From a virus, in IMG/VR virus record IMGVR_UViG_3300037316_000032, positions 1 to 64,000 of that record: DNA of 64,000 nucleotides. One strand, 5' to 3'. Of the stretch, positions 48,801-56,439 are shown one piece after another (the first letter of the stretch is position 1; the number at the start of each line of letters is the position of its first letter). Below the pieces are notes generated by a model. The model searched no databases. It had not been told where the DNA came from and saw nothing but the letters and a program-made list of their open reading frames with translations. Position numbers and translations under genes: made by a program.

Positions 48801-48937
48801 GTCGTGTCGACGGTCGCGCTTCCCTGGTCGACCGTGTATACAACGCTGGTCAAGACTTCGCCATCAGCCAACCAGTCACAATCGACTGCGTGCCGCCTGC
48901 GGTCCCCCACTTTTTGATGGTGACGACCTAGGTTCAT
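45824..48937 (-). CDS. large collagen-like tail fibre protein (1037 aa)
   Basis: The ATG at 48937 overlaps the previous TGA (TGATG) after a GGAGGG site. The N-terminal 110 residues resemble the 92-residue protein at 44998-45276. Next come two collagen-like blocks (about 115-200 and 275-410) with many Gly-Pro-Thr and Gly-Asn-Thr triplets. The C-terminal part contains repeats of the [22 protein letters not shown] type, a beta-helix-like fibre motif. Two copies are near identical at the DNA level (see 46177-46524). Likely the main receptor-binding or side fibre. Confidence 0.75.
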   Translation of the reverse strand: MNLGRHHQKVGDRRRHAVDCDWLADGEVLTSVVYTVDQGSATVDTTSIEGGDTAVFFLNGGDLGDQFNVIIEFTTSFSQIRYGHMEFFVEINGGPTVDAENKALMLSIVGPTGGTGPTGPGGGGSGGSGTTGSTGPTGSTGPTGATGNKGDTGAGGTAGAAGGTGSTGPTGATGNKGDTGSGGTAGAAGATGSTGPTGATGLDAPTFVATTSDTWTFPVNGYQYITPNEPNLAYLPGTRVRVAYQTNPVIYFEGTCTYYDGTTMQVLVDFNAGVFGPYTGWNITVTGDVGANGPGGSTGNTGPTGATGNTGDTGSAGSGGAAGATGPTGKTGPTGSQGTAGSNGAAGATGSTGPTGSAGSGGAAGGAGPTGSTGPTGSTGPTGSQGTAGGVGGVGATGPTGNTGPTGSTGATGAGAVLANPTGLVKLTAVNGSLPTAMRSDGAPAIDVTISPAWTGNHSFGAWSYYGDFNSGGSYPSSVGHSALAAGWNYSSGHREIALFNTDILSTLSYEFYQLTGASAATLLMSLYVSGMTIPATTASTSTTTGALQVTGGVGIGGALYVGINAHFTFVSGTGAGLWCGSITTGADRWFFGSDAAVADKFRAYSVLLGDNIFHAKAAATVNASLFTINAMGSILATTASTSTATGALVVAGGVGIAGKLYVGGGVHIANVTAGLSALEVGGVAGNLYVDFAGGGSAYLDGVGVNFRTFGGPNYAVFVPGSVSISDAGAAGYNQVILANDAGTFYQFGYGGTTSGQPSKFFIYNSVFGFTLTCDVNGVFSFLGGVASSSTTTGSVVVTGGVGISGALWVGGLANIAGALTIAGALTGVTTIGASGIVSLTAATAATTTGTGALVVTGGVGIGGALWVGGLANINGALTIAGALTGVTTIGASGIVSLTAATAATTTGTGALVVTGGVGIGGDVWIGGHVYDAVPTSVAKGDVSYTLLLTDAWKELTFALATTARTLTIPTNASVPFVIGTKIFVTVTGGTGTGTLTISGASVTIRGSALLWWVGAASSTVKGVCMQKIATDTWIIW
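46177..46524 (-). repeat. 174-bp tandem duplication in the fibre gene
   Basis: Two adjacent 174-bp copies (46177-46350 and 46351-46524). Their first about 118 bases match perfectly and the remainder diverges slightly. Each encodes a 58-residue fibre repeat. The length is a multiple of three, so the frame is kept. Confidence 0.85.
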
Positions 48938-49119
48938 CACACCCTCCGGACATACAGAAGGGTGTCGTCCTCCGGGTCAATGTTAATGCAAGACGGCGCT
49001 TCTGCGGCAACTATGATTGTGGCAGGCTGATCGGGTGGCATGTCCAACGTGAAACATTCAGCGCCGAGGCTTATTTCGGAGCTGTCGGCTTGGACATGGA
49101 TTTCCTCGTCCTCGTACAC
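48937..49119 (-). CDS. small acidic protein (60 aa)
   Basis: A GTG at 49119 starts a 60-residue acidic, beta-rich protein ([18 protein letters not shown], ending TLLYVRRV). Its TGA is shared with the ATG of the large fibre gene. Possibly a small fibre-assembly or neck protein. No family recognised. Confidence 0.5.
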   Translation of the reverse strand: MYEDEEIHVQADSSEISLGAECFTLDMPPDQPATIIVAAEAPSCINIDPEDDTLLYVRRV

Positions 49120-49129
49120 CTTGTCACCT

Positions 49130-49630
49130 TTACGTACCGAGCGTTCCAGATTTGATCAGGTCATTGATCAGACCCATAATGGTTTGCGCGCATTGCTGCG
49201 TCGTCGCGGTGGATGTATCCAACGTCGCGCGATTGATTACACCAGTCCAATTATGCCAGCCAGTTTGTGGCCCAGTAGGACCGCTAGAACGACCTGTCGG
49301 GCCCGTGGCGCCCGTGTTACCTGTACCCGGCCCAGTTGGGCCTGTTACACCGGCAGCGCCAGCAATCCCGGTATCACCAGCAACGCCAGGTGATCCGTCA
49401 GTACCCGCGGGACCAGTGGGACCTGGCGTACCGGTTGGACCTTGGGCGCCGGTCGTCCCCGTGGCCCCGCCGCCCGTTGGCCCCGTGCCAAACGGACCGG
49501 TCGGACCGGTTGGGCCAGGGCCAGTCGGGCCAGTGCTACCAGTCGGGCCTCCAGCAGGCCCGGTTGGGCCGCCAAGCAAGATGATCGGCAGAGCCGAGAC
49601 AGGTGATGGTGAAACATCGGTGACTGGCAT
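49130..49630 (-). CDS. collagen-like protein (166 aa)
   Basis: After a short N-terminal segment ([11 protein letters not shown]), about 100 residues are Gly-X-Y triplets, mostly Gly-Pro-Thr, Gly-Ala-Thr and Gly-Pro-Gly. The C-terminal 45 residues ([17 protein letters not shown]) form a small helical domain that could trimerise. Typical of a short fibre or decoration protein. Confidence 0.75.
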   Translation of the reverse strand: MPVTDVSPSPVSALPIILLGGPTGPAGGPTGSTGPTGPGPTGPTGPFGTGPTGGGATGTTGAQGPTGTPGPTGPAGTDGSPGVAGDTGIAGAAGVTGPTGPGTGNTGATGPTGRSSGPTGPQTGWHNWTGVINRATLDTSTATTQQCAQTIMGLINDLIKSGTLGT

Positions 49631-49634
49631 GACC

Positions 49635-50000
49635 TTACCCCGTTACGCCTTGGCGTACTTTGAGTTCACCGCGCATCAGCGGCACGCGAATAGCAGGAGT
49701 TGACCCGTCGATCATGACCAGATCATATTGATATTCAGCAACGGGCAACGTAGACAGGATCGTTGCATCGGGCACATGGAAGTGAAGTATACGTTGCACA
49801 ACATCATCGACAACAATCGTGCCCCCGGCCGAGGTAAGCGATAGGATCGGCGTCACATCGTACTTGTTCGCCTTGATATCCATCTTGAACGTCTGGCCAG
49901 TGAAGCTCCATGACGTATCGCCCGTGGTGCCAAACATGAAGGCATCCTCGAACGTGGCGTTGTTGGCAATCTCAATGTCTACGCGCGCTGCTGTGAGCAT
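49635..50000 (-). CDS. hypothetical virion protein (121 aa)
   Basis: Beta-rich ([43 protein letters not shown]). I recall this type as a common phage structural-region protein between adaptors and fibres. It starts by TAATG overlap with the upstream adaptor gene. Possibly a fibre-attachment or baseplate-like component. Confidence 0.6.
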   Translation of the reverse strand: MLTAARVDIEIANNATFEDAFMFGTTGDTSWSFTGQTFKMDIKANKYDVTPILSLTSAGGTIVVDDVVQRILHFHVPDATILSTLPVAEYQYDLVMIDGSTPAIRVPLMRGELKVRQGVTG

Positions 50001-50635
50001 TAGAATGTCACCGGGTTGCCAACGCTAGTGCCGCCGCGTTGATTACGGGTACGATACGTCTGTGGGAAATTCCAAGACTGGGAACCGAACGTGTTGCGGC
50101 GGAACGTGGCGATCTTCGCCAGCCCAATACCGTCCTTGAATTGCGCGAGATCAAACACGCCACCCTTCATATCCGAGTAGCTTTTGTTCATCTGGCCTTT
50201 CATCTTGCCAAGCAGGCCGCTGAGGATCGTGCGGCCATACAACGGCAGAACCCAGTCGGGCACATCCGGAGTCGCTTGCTTATCTACCGGAAACTTGACG
50301 TTCTTGATGACGACCACTGAATAAGTCTGCGCGATGTTCACTGGGTACATCAGATGCAAGACGCCTACTTCCACCATGAGAGCCGGAACGGGAACTGTGT
50401 TGAGATCGAGAACGCCACCTAGCCGAATAATCTGCCCGCTGCTTGGCACAATGTTGTAGTCCACCACGCCGGGGATAGCCATAACTGAAATGGTTTCCAC
50501 CCAGGAGTCCGAGTCGTTGAAGAACTCATGGAACACATCGAACAGCTCGCCCTTGAGGCCAGCATCCGACGAGCCCGGAAGTTTGGTCCGCGCTTGGTCG
50601 AGCAGATGATCGAGATCAACCTGACGAGCGCTCAT
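50000..50635 (-). CDS. head-tail adaptor-type protein (211 aa)
   Basis: N-terminal helices (VDLDHLLDQARTKLPG, ELFDVFHEFFND) and a beta central part (VDYNIVPSSGQIIRLGG) match proteins that I recall directly behind the DUF6682 adaptor in podovirus-like genomes. The C-terminus is basic (RTRNQRGGTSVG). Likely part of the connector or neck. Starts overlapping the adaptor stop. Confidence 0.65.
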   Translation of the reverse strand: MSARQVDLDHLLDQARTKLPGSSDAGLKGELFDVFHEFFNDSDSWVETISVMAIPGVVDYNIVPSSGQIIRLGGVLDLNTVPVPALMVEVGVLHLMYPVNIAQTYSVVVIKNVKFPVDKQATPDVPDWVLPLYGRTILSGLLGKMKGQMNKSYSDMKGGVFDLAQFKDGIGLAKIATFRRNTFGSQSWNFPQTYRTRNQRGGTSVGNPVTF

Positions 50636-51042
50636 TTTCGCACTCCAGCACCGGGCGTAGCGCCCATGATTGGGATCGGTTTAATACCAGTCAACATTTC
50701 CGTGAACATCGCATTAAAGGATGTGGCCCGCTGATCCTGAACGTCTTCCTGGTCACGCATGATCGCATGAGAGGCGCCGGCAAAAACGAAGGCCAACCGG
50801 AACATCGGCTCGATATTCACTTCAGTATTATCTACGGTTTTGAAGCTGGGGACCTTCGAATGATGGGAGTACACAAACAGGTCGGGGCGCACGCGCCGCC
50901 CTTCAAGCAGCGCCACGTTGAAGGCTGTCAGCAACGAGGGGTCATCGTACCGATACGGCTGCACCACATCTTGGAGGAGCGTCCGGATATCGGTGACGTA
51001 ATCCTGCACGGTTTCTAGGGTGGTCTGCGGCTGCACGGGCAA
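50632..51042 (-). CDS. DUF6682-like phage adaptor protein (136 aa)
   Basis: Helical protein with the pattern TVQDYVTDIRTLLQDVVQP, YRYDDPSLLTAFNVALLEG, RRVRPDLFV, which I recall as DUF6682, a probable connector or head-completion protein. It is the first gene after the coat terminator, ten bases downstream of palindrome site 16, which therefore lies in its leader. Confidence 0.75.
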   Translation of the reverse strand: MPVQPQTTLETVQDYVTDIRTLLQDVVQPYRYDDPSLLTAFNVALLEGRRVRPDLFVYSHHSKVPSFKTVDNTEVNIEPMFRLAFVFAGASHAIMRDQEDVQDQRATSFNAMFTEMLTGIKPIPIMGATPGAGVRK

Positions 51043-51051
51043 CTCCCAAAT

Positions 51052-51066
51052 TTACCGTGACGGTAA
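51052..51066. repeat. 15-bp palindrome TTACCGTGACGGTAA (site 16)
   Basis: Perfect arms around TGA. It lies between the coat-gene terminator (51094-51121) and the adaptor start (51042, minus strand). Only 27 bp separate it from the terminator, so it must overlap or replace part of any promoter there. Confidence 0.9.
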
Positions 51067-51093
51067 GACAGAGGAGTTAAGAAACTCATAAGA

Positions 51094-51121
51094 AAAAGCC
51101 GGGGTTTTACCCCCGGCTTTT
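51094..51121 (-). terminator. Rho-independent terminator after the coat gene (bidirectional)
   Basis: A perfect 11-bp stem (AAAAGCCGGGG/CCCCGGCTTTT) with a 6-nt loop, flanked by A and T runs on both sides. On the minus strand it follows the coat gene stop (51149) by 27 bp. Confidence 0.85.
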
Positions 51122-51148
51122 GTGTTCATTACCAGTTATTACCGGTTA

Positions 51149-52174
51149 TTAGCTGTTCGGATGGACGCGGGCTTCGGCCAGCGCCTTGCCGTCCAGGACC
51201 GAGTAGCCATAGACCTGCAATCCGCGCAGGATTTGGCCAAAGGTCAGCTCGGACCGCAGGGTTTCCACCTTGCTGATCTGGCTCGCAAACGTCAGTGCGT
51301 GCGCGTGGCCGGCAAAGATCGGCCATTCACCCGCAGCGAAGTCAGCGGCGTCCGTACCGTGGTTCGGCAGCAAGTTCGACACGTAGATCGTGAACCGATC
51401 AACCATGCCGAGGCGGCCGTTACGCAGCATCGAAACGCTGTCACCAGACAGATACGCCTGGCGAAGTTCGGACTGCTTGATCATACGACCAGCCCATGAC
51501 GGGAGGACGACCCAGCGGCCTTCCTCCGGGATGTTCTGCTCGTCCAGGACCTGACCCAGACGCATAAGAACGTCCAGGAGTTCCACGTCGCCGGCGCCTG
51601 GGTTACGACCCACGACCGACAGCGGGGAGCCACCGGCGCCCAGGTTGATGCTTCCGGAGATCACGCCGGCAACGGTGCCACGGTTGTTGACGGCAGTGGC
51701 GCCGTTAACGATACCCTGGAGAACGTCGCGGTCGACGGTGATCTTGAGCTGTTGCGCCGCATCGTCCGACCACATGGACAGAATGTTCAGATCGCTCTGA
51801 ATTTCCATCACGTCATCGAGGATGAGCGAGAAGTACTTGCCCGTGCCGATATACAACTCCACGCTGGCGCCGACTGGGCGATCGAGCCCGAGCAAGCTGT
51901 CAGCAGTGTAGTCATGGATGGTGATCGTCGGCTTCGTGCGGATTTTGACGCGATCGCCCTTGGTCTTGATCTCGCCCTCGTAATCGGTATTCGAGATCGC
52001 GGCCAGCACCGTGCTGGCATAGAACTTCTCGATCAGCTTGCCCGACCAAATTTCCGGAATAAACCCGGCCTGTTGGAAGACGTTGCCTGACGGAGAGGCG
52101 ACAAACGTCGACGTACCCGGAGGATTTGGGTAGGACGTTGCGGAACCTGGAAAACCTGAAGTATTGCTTGGCAT
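51149..52174 (-). CDS. major capsid protein, P22-coat-like
   Basis: A 341-residue protein encoded directly downstream of the scaffold. Features that fit the P22-type coat family: FIPEIWSGKLIEKFYASTVLAA near residue 40, GDRVKIRTKPTITIHDY, a DRPVGASVELYIGTGKYFSL loop near 100, and the C-terminal part VPQ-like RWVVLPSWAGRMIK. It would form the HK97-fold shell. Ribosome site AGGGG lies inside a hairpin (52179-52201). Followed by a strong terminator. Confidence 0.88.
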   Translation of the reverse strand: MPSNTSGFPGSATSYPNPPGTSTFVASPSGNVFQQAGFIPEIWSGKLIEKFYASTVLAAISNTDYEGEIKTKGDRVKIRTKPTITIHDYTADSLLGLDRPVGASVELYIGTGKYFSLILDDVMEIQSDLNILSMWSDDAAQQLKITVDRDVLQGIVNGATAVNNRGTVAGVISGSINLGAGGSPLSVVGRNPGAGDVELLDVLMRLGQVLDEQNIPEEGRWVVLPSWAGRMIKQSELRQAYLSGDSVSMLRNGRLGMVDRFTIYVSNLLPNHGTDAADFAAGEWPIFAGHAHALTFASQISKVETLRSELTFGQILRGLQVYGYSVLDGKALAEARVHPNS

Positions 52175-52178
52175 TGGA

Positions 52179-52201
52179 AGCCCCTGTAGCGTTGTGGGGC
52201 T
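52179..52201 (-). promoter_or_regulatory. leader hairpin covering the coat-gene ribosome site
   Basis: On the minus strand AGCCCC pairs with GGGGCT across an 11-nt loop. The second arm contains the AGGGG ribosome site of the coat gene and ends four bases before its ATG. It could moderate coat translation or act as an mRNA end after the scaffold gene. Confidence 0.5.
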
Positions 52202-52227
52202 CTCACGTTATTGTGATATGCCCCGAT

Positions 52228-53337
52228 TTAACCCCTGACGCGCCCTTCCCGTTGCGCCGCGAAAATCTCTTGTTCGTCGCGGGCTTTGTCCTTATCCCTA
52301 CCGCTGTACACGCCTTTGCGCACATCGGTATAGAAATTTTGGATTTGGGTGCGTGTGAAAACTGGCTTGTCAGCGGGTCCAGGCGTATTACCTGTGGCCG
52401 GCCTTGCCCTTCCAGGAGCTGCCAGAGTTTCCAGTTGGACCGCGGCTTTTCGAGGCGCTGTGTGCGGCTCGGGCTGCGGGACTAGATCGGCATCGCCCGT
52501 GGCTGTCTCGTCTTTCAGAAAACCTTTGAAAAAAGCCAACACCGTAGGAGCGTCCGCTGCTTGGTAGGCTTCATCCAACATGCTATGACGTACATGACGA
52601 GAGTAAACGTCTGGTAAACGAAGCCAAGAAATAAATCGCGGGTCCTTATTGATCACCCGCCAGTTCGGCAGAGCGATAGTGAGCGCGTCGAACATCTTCC
52701 GCTTGGCCTCAGTGATAACCCTTTGTTTTAATTCCTTATTTTCGTTTTTCAGGGTATTCAGCTCCGGCCCGATAGCCTGGCGCGCGGCGCGCGTCGCCAG
52801 GTCGATCAGCTCGGGGCCATAGGCGGCCTCATCCTCGGGGGTGATCAGCTTGGGCGTCTGCGTATCCGGGACACGCTCAACCTGTTGATTTCGCACCATT
52901 TCTTGGGTCCGGACGAGTTCGTCGCCCAGCTCGGCCATCTGCTGTTGCAGGGAGCCCACATTGCGCTGGGACGCTTGAAACCGCCCCTGCATCGAGAGGT
53001 ATCGGTGCTGCCAGCTTTCCTCAGTCACGTTATCGTGAACGGGCTCGGGGGCGGGCGGCGCGGCGTCGGCAGCCGGCGCGGGCTCGGGCCGGGGCTCTAG
53101 CTCGGCCTCAGCCGCAAGGGAGGGGGTGAGTGGCTCGACAGGCGCATCCGCGGGCGGCGCTGCCGCTGCGGGAGCCGGGGGTGCTGGCTCGGTTGTGCCT
53201 GGTTGAGGGGCCGGAGTCTTTCCGTAGAAGCTCTCGGCTTTGGCCGCTGCACGTTTGACGGCGGCGGGGACAACGACTGACGTATCAATAGGTGGCTGCG
53301 GCTTAACGGGGCCGTCCCGAGTTACTTCGGTAGGCAT
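52228..53337 (-). CDS. scaffolding protein (369 aa)
   Basis: Located directly upstream of the coat gene, as is usual. The first 130 residues are Pro/Ala-rich and disordered; the middle is a long coiled coil (ASQRNVGSLQQQMAELGDELVRT); a helical region (ELNTLKNENKELKQRVITE) and a basic C-terminal tail (SGRDKDKARDEQEIFAAQ) follow. Composition and place fit a phage scaffold that guides capsid assembly. Ribosome site AGGAGAG. Confidence 0.8.
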   Translation of the reverse strand: MPTEVTRDGPVKPQPPIDTSVVVPAAVKRAAAKAESFYGKTPAPQPGTTEPAPPAPAAAAPPADAPVEPLTPSLAAEAELEPRPEPAPAADAAPPAPEPVHDNVTEESWQHRYLSMQGRFQASQRNVGSLQQQMAELGDELVRTQEMVRNQQVERVPDTQTPKLITPEDEAAYGPELIDLATRAARQAIGPELNTLKNENKELKQRVITEAKRKMFDALTIALPNWRVINKDPRFISWLRLPDVYSRHVRHSMLDEAYQAADAPTVLAFFKGFLKDETATGDADLVPQPEPHTAPRKAAVQLETLAAPGRARPATGNTPGPADKPVFTRTQIQNFYTDVRKGVYSGRDKDKARDEQEIFAAQREGRVRG

Positions 53338-53360
53338 GACACTCTCCTATGCGCACACGG

Positions 53361-53609
53361 TCAGGGGGACAGCGGTGTGGGCTTGGTTGGTTTCACTTTA
53401 TCGCACTCACGTAGAACACGCAGTATAGCCCGGCATTGCTGAGCGCGACCTTGCATCACCAGGACCGTATCGGGGCCGGCTTCCGTTACCGCCACGGTAA
53501 CTTCGTCCGTGTACTCCCCAAAAACCTGCAGACAATGCTCAAACCCCTCCGGGTTCGCATTGCGTAGTCCGAGGAAAGAGTTGCTTAAAAGTTCAACGTT
53601 TGTAGCCAC
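53361..53609 (-). CDS. hypothetical small head-region protein (82 aa)
   Basis: A GTG at 53609 with GGAGG five bases upstream. Alpha/beta, with HCLQVFGEYTDEVTVAVTE and a final helix RAQQCRAILRVLRECD. Palindrome site 17 sits inside. Located between the scaffold and other small head genes. Function unknown. Confidence 0.6.
   Translation of the reverse strand: MATNVELLSNSFLGLRNANPEGFEHCLQVFGEYTDEVTVAVTEAGPDTVLVMQGRAQQCRAILRVLRECDKVKPTKPTPLSP
53486..53500. repeat. 15-bp palindrome TTACCGCCACGGTAA (site 17)
   Basis: Perfect arms around CCA. The minus strand reads Val-Thr-Val-Ala-Val-Thr within the 82-residue gene. Confidence 0.9.
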
Positions 53610-53861
53610 TTAGCCTCCGGGGGGCCCAAAGGAGCCTGGGGTCGACATGTCGTTAATGTCGGGGGAGTCCAGGTTGGGGTTAGCCATAGGGGTTGCTTTG
53701 GAGTAATTCTGCATCGTGCGTTGAGCGGGGTCGCCAGCCGTCAGAGTGTTGAGGGCGCCACGCGATGGCAGCGTTTGCTCGACTGCGCCCTTGCCTTTGT
53801 GAACATTGATCTGACCACCCTTGGTGAGGGGGGTCAAGCTCTTTTTGAAAACACGGGACAT
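53610..53861 (-). CDS. small disordered head-region protein (83 aa)
   Basis: Starts MSRVFKKSLTPLTKGGQINVH with an AGGAGAAAC leader. Polar, Pro/Asn-rich and probably disordered. Ends in FGPPGG. Its TAA is followed by a GTG start. Possibly a head-decoration or cement peptide; no evidence beyond location. Confidence 0.55.
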   Translation of the reverse strand: MSRVFKKSLTPLTKGGQINVHKGKGAVEQTLPSRGALNTLTAGDPAQRTMQNYSKATPMANPNLDSPDINDMSTPGSFGPPGG

Positions 53862-53862
53862 G

Positions 53863-54081
53863 TCAGGTTTCTCCTGTCAGGCCAGTAGTGCCAAACCCAG
53901 TTGATTGCTGGGTTTTCCCGTAATTACGCTGGCCAGTCATCGGCTGGACGCGCGGTGCCATATTTTGGGGGGTGTTCCCCACCGGAGCAATAGGCGGAAC
54001 GGCCTGGTTAGGCAGCCGATCCTTGATCAGGAACGGCTTCGCCTTCCATTTAGTAACCGCCCTTGGTATACGGACGGACAC
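53863..54081 (-). CDS. small basic protein (72 aa)
   Basis: A GTG start at 54081 directly after the previous stop. Basic N-terminus (SVRIPRAVTKWKAKPFLIKD), then a Pro/Asn-rich segment and a Gly/Thr tail (TGFGTTGLTGET). A longer frame in the same register would lie wholly within the neighbouring gene. Function unknown. Confidence 0.5.
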   Translation of the reverse strand: MSVRIPRAVTKWKAKPFLIKDRLPNQAVPPIAPVGNTPQNMAPRVQPMTGQRNYGKTQQSTGFGTTGLTGET

Positions 54082-54082
54082 C

Positions 54083-54310
54083 TTAGCGGGCGCCCGTAAT
54101 GCCCGCGCGCGCCGGCAGCGACGGCGAGTAGCCATACATCTTGCGCGAGCCGCCCGCGGCGAACTTGGCACCCGGAGCGCCGCCCTTGGCTTCGGTATCG
54201 GTAACGCCCGGCGTCTGCGGGCCAGCAGCCTGCTTGCCGAACATGTGGCTATTACCACCCTCCGCGAACTTGGCGGATTTCGTGGTTTCCTTCGTGAATT
54301 TTGCAGCCAT
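54083..54310 (-). CDS. conserved small head-region protein (75 aa)
   Basis: The pattern KFAEGGNSHMFGKQAAG, then GAKFAAGGSRKMYGYSPSLPARAG fits a small protein that I recall from many podovirus-like genomes, always near the scaffold or coat. Gly-rich with basic ends. Likely a virion component of unknown function. Confidence 0.6.
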   Translation of the reverse strand: MAAKFTKETTKSAKFAEGGNSHMFGKQAAGPQTPGVTDTEAKGGAPGAKFAAGGSRKMYGYSPSLPARAGITGAR

Positions 54311-54374
54311 GACAGTTCTCCCAAGGAGTTGAAACTCGATACGGACACCCTGCCACAGAGCTACTAATGAGGAG

Positions 54375-55043
54375 TTAACGTGGGGGGCTCGCTAGCAGCG
54401 CTCGTATCCGGTCGTACATTTGCACCTTCTCGGCGCTTTGGTTCCAAGCATGAACAGCAATCGGGTCCCCCTCTTTGAACACGGGATTGAACGCGCCGCG
54501 CTCATAGGTCGCGTCCATAGTGGCAGTGCCATAAATTGGGTGATTGGAGTGTGTGATCACATCCGGCAGAACGCGAATAATTCCAAAGTCCTTCCCAATC
54601 ATGCTCCACACAACATCAGAGTAATTGTGGTGAACACCAGCAATAGGAAGGATACCGTTCATTGCTCGCACTAGATCACCACCAAAACACGGGGCGCCAG
54701 GCAACGCCGCGGTCACGCCGGGCTCAGTCGACGTAGCCAAGTATCGTGATCCAGCCGCAGCTTCAAGTTTTTCCCACCACTGCGGCGTCATGGGCACTTG
54801 GTCGTCAGTGAGCAGGCCATAACAAGACTCATTCGGAAAATGCGGCAGTATCCACCGTAGCACATCACCAAACGATGTGGCGGAAATTTCATGTTTTTCG
54901 AACGGCCAACAATTATACTCACAAAGCTTTGGGTCTTCGAGGGTGAGCAGAACTTGAAATTTATCCCACGGTGGAAGGCCACCTGGCGATGACACCAACT
55001 GGTCAAGATGGTGCGGGCGTCCGTAAGTTGGCATGAACCACAT
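54375..55043 (-). CDS. glycosyltransferase-like protein (222 aa)
   Basis: Begins MWFMPTYGRPHHLDQLV, an alpha/beta start typical of GT-A enzymes, and has an acidic centre LLTDDQVPM (Asp80, Asp81) where a metal-binding DxD would be expected. A further region, NYSDVVWSMIGKDFG, and HSNHPIYGTAT resemble acceptor-side parts of family 2-like enzymes. Shorter than typical GT2 proteins, so it may be a minimal catalytic domain. Last gene of a four-gene glycan module. Confidence 0.65.
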   Translation of the reverse strand: MWFMPTYGRPHHLDQLVSSPGGLPPWDKFQVLLTLEDPKLCEYNCWPFEKHEISATSFGDVLRWILPHFPNESCYGLLTDDQVPMTPQWWEKLEAAAGSRYLATSTEPGVTAALPGAPCFGGDLVRAMNGILPIAGVHHNYSDVVWSMIGKDFGIIRVLPDVITHSNHPIYGTATMDATYERGAFNPVFKEGDPIAVHAWNQSAEKVQMYDRIRALLASPPR

Positions 55044-55054
55044 TTCGTTTATCC

Positions 55055-55759
55055 TTAAACTGGAGAAAGCAGCAGCATCCCGTTTCCAACAGCTAACACA
55101 TGCGTCCGAATGTTTTTTCGGTTTTTGTAGTAGGTAAGTAAATCACGACAGCCCCGCCCCTTGTCTGAACCTGGCACGGCGTTGAGCGCATCGCCATGAA
55201 AAAACACGTCATCAACGACGAGAAGACCGTGGGGGGACAACAGGCGTTCGCAATCCAAAGCAGCAGCGAGATAGTCCTGCTTGCCGCCATCAAGAAAGAT
55301 AAAGTCAAACTTGCGGTGTGCGACCGCGAGGCGCGGGAGAACTACCTTTCCGTCGCCAACGATCAGCTCAATCTTGTGAGCCAGATCGTTAGCCAAAAAA
55401 TTCCGTGCGGCTATACCCGCGAAATCGGGACCTTTCTCAATAGTCGTTACACGCGCGCCATCGCCGGCCGCCACTGCCAGGTGCATCGTAGTGGAACCAA
55501 GAAGGGTGCCGACTTCCAAGATTGATTTTGCTTTGGTGAGCCGAATTAGGAACGACAAAAAAGCCACTGCCGCAGGCGTACTGGTCAGCCGCTTAATGTC
55601 TACCCCAGGAGGTTTTTCTACGGTGAACTTGTCTGATGAAAAATTAGCCGAAAAATCCAACAGCATCTGAGCTAGTTTTTGCTCATAGTTCTCCGGGTCA
55701 TCAGCGAGATTTTTGAAAAAGGGTTGAGTAGGGAACATTTTATCTACATACCCGACCAT
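55055..55759 (-). CDS. class I SAM methyltransferase
   Basis: The ATG at 55759 overlaps the stop upstream (TGATG) after GGGAGG. The SAM-binding motif is ILEVGTLLGSTTMHLA (about 80-95), then TTIEKGP (motif II-like) and DFIFLDGGKQDY (motif IV). The order and the DGGKQDY segment resemble catechol-type O-methyltransferases. Target unknown; because it sits between glycosyltransferase-like genes, sugar or glycan methylation is a fair inference. Confidence 0.75.
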   Translation of the reverse strand: MVGYVDKMFPTQPFFKNLADDPENYEQKLAQMLLDFSANFSSDKFTVEKPPGVDIKRLTSTPAAVAFLSFLIRLTKAKSILEVGTLLGSTTMHLAVAAGDGARVTTIEKGPDFAGIAARNFLANDLAHKIELIVGDGKVVLPRLAVAHRKFDFIFLDGGKQDYLAAALDCERLLSPHGLLVVDDVFFHGDALNAVPGSDKGRGCRDLLTYYKNRKNIRTHVLAVGNGMLLLSPV

Positions 55760-56439
55760 CACGGCCTCCCTTGGTAGTTGTCAAACATCGTGTTGTTGTG
55801 ATCGGCAGAGTACCATCGGATAGGCAATATGTTCGCACGCTCGATGCGCGCCCAGGAGTTGACTTCCCACCCAATGGTATTTGTCTTGATTATATTTTGC
55901 TTGCTCTCGGCCGCTGCTTCAATCGCAAACGGTCCAACCAGCGACCGGGGACAAATAACGACACCGCCGCAGAAGCGCCAGCACGGGCTACTGTTGTTGT
56001 CCATGAAGAAGTCCGACCGATTGCCTTTATCCCAGCATCCCGGCATGACGATCTCATCCATACTGCCGGACTGCTCGACCCGGTGCAGCATGGCAGAAAT
56101 GCACTCCTCCGTCACGCCATAGCAGTGCATGATCCCGTAGTCGATCCACACAAAGATATCTGTCTCGGGGTCCTCTTGGCGTGCCTGCAACATCCACATC
56201 AGCTTTTGTTGTTGAATACATACACCATCCCGTGGGGTTTGGTCCGGCCAATAGAAGAACCTCGCATTAGGAACTGATTTCAAGAAAGCGTACAGCCAGC
56301 AATTCTCCAGAGCGCCAAAGAACACCCTCTTGGAGAACGGAAGCGCTTCCAGGCGCGCGCCAAGCGCCATGAACTCCTCATGCGAGCGGCGGTGGTTGTC
56401 TGACAGCGGAACATATCCGCTCACGATTTTGATTTTCAC
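55759..56439 (-). CDS. glycosyltransferase-like protein (226 aa)
   Basis: Starts MKIKIVSGYVPLSDNHRRS. A beta strand with acidic end, IFVWIDYGI (Asp100), a MW-rich acceptor helix and later NNSSPCWRFCGGVVICP resemble bacterial glycosyltransferases that take a sugar nucleotide. No clear DxD pair. Coupled by an ATGA-like overlap to the large glycosyltransferase gene upstream. Sure of a soluble alpha/beta enzyme fold, moderate about the class. Confidence 0.6.
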   Translation of the reverse strand: MKIKIVSGYVPLSDNHRRSHEEFMALGARLEALPFSKRVFFGALENCWLYAFLKSVPNARFFYWPDQTPRDGVCIQQQKLMWMLQARQEDPETDIFVWIDYGIMHCYGVTEECISAMLHRVEQSGSMDEIVMPGCWDKGNRSDFFMDNNSSPCWRFCGGVVICPRSLVGPFAIEAAAESKQNIIKTNTIGWEVNSWARIERANILPIRWYSADHNNTMFDNYQGRP

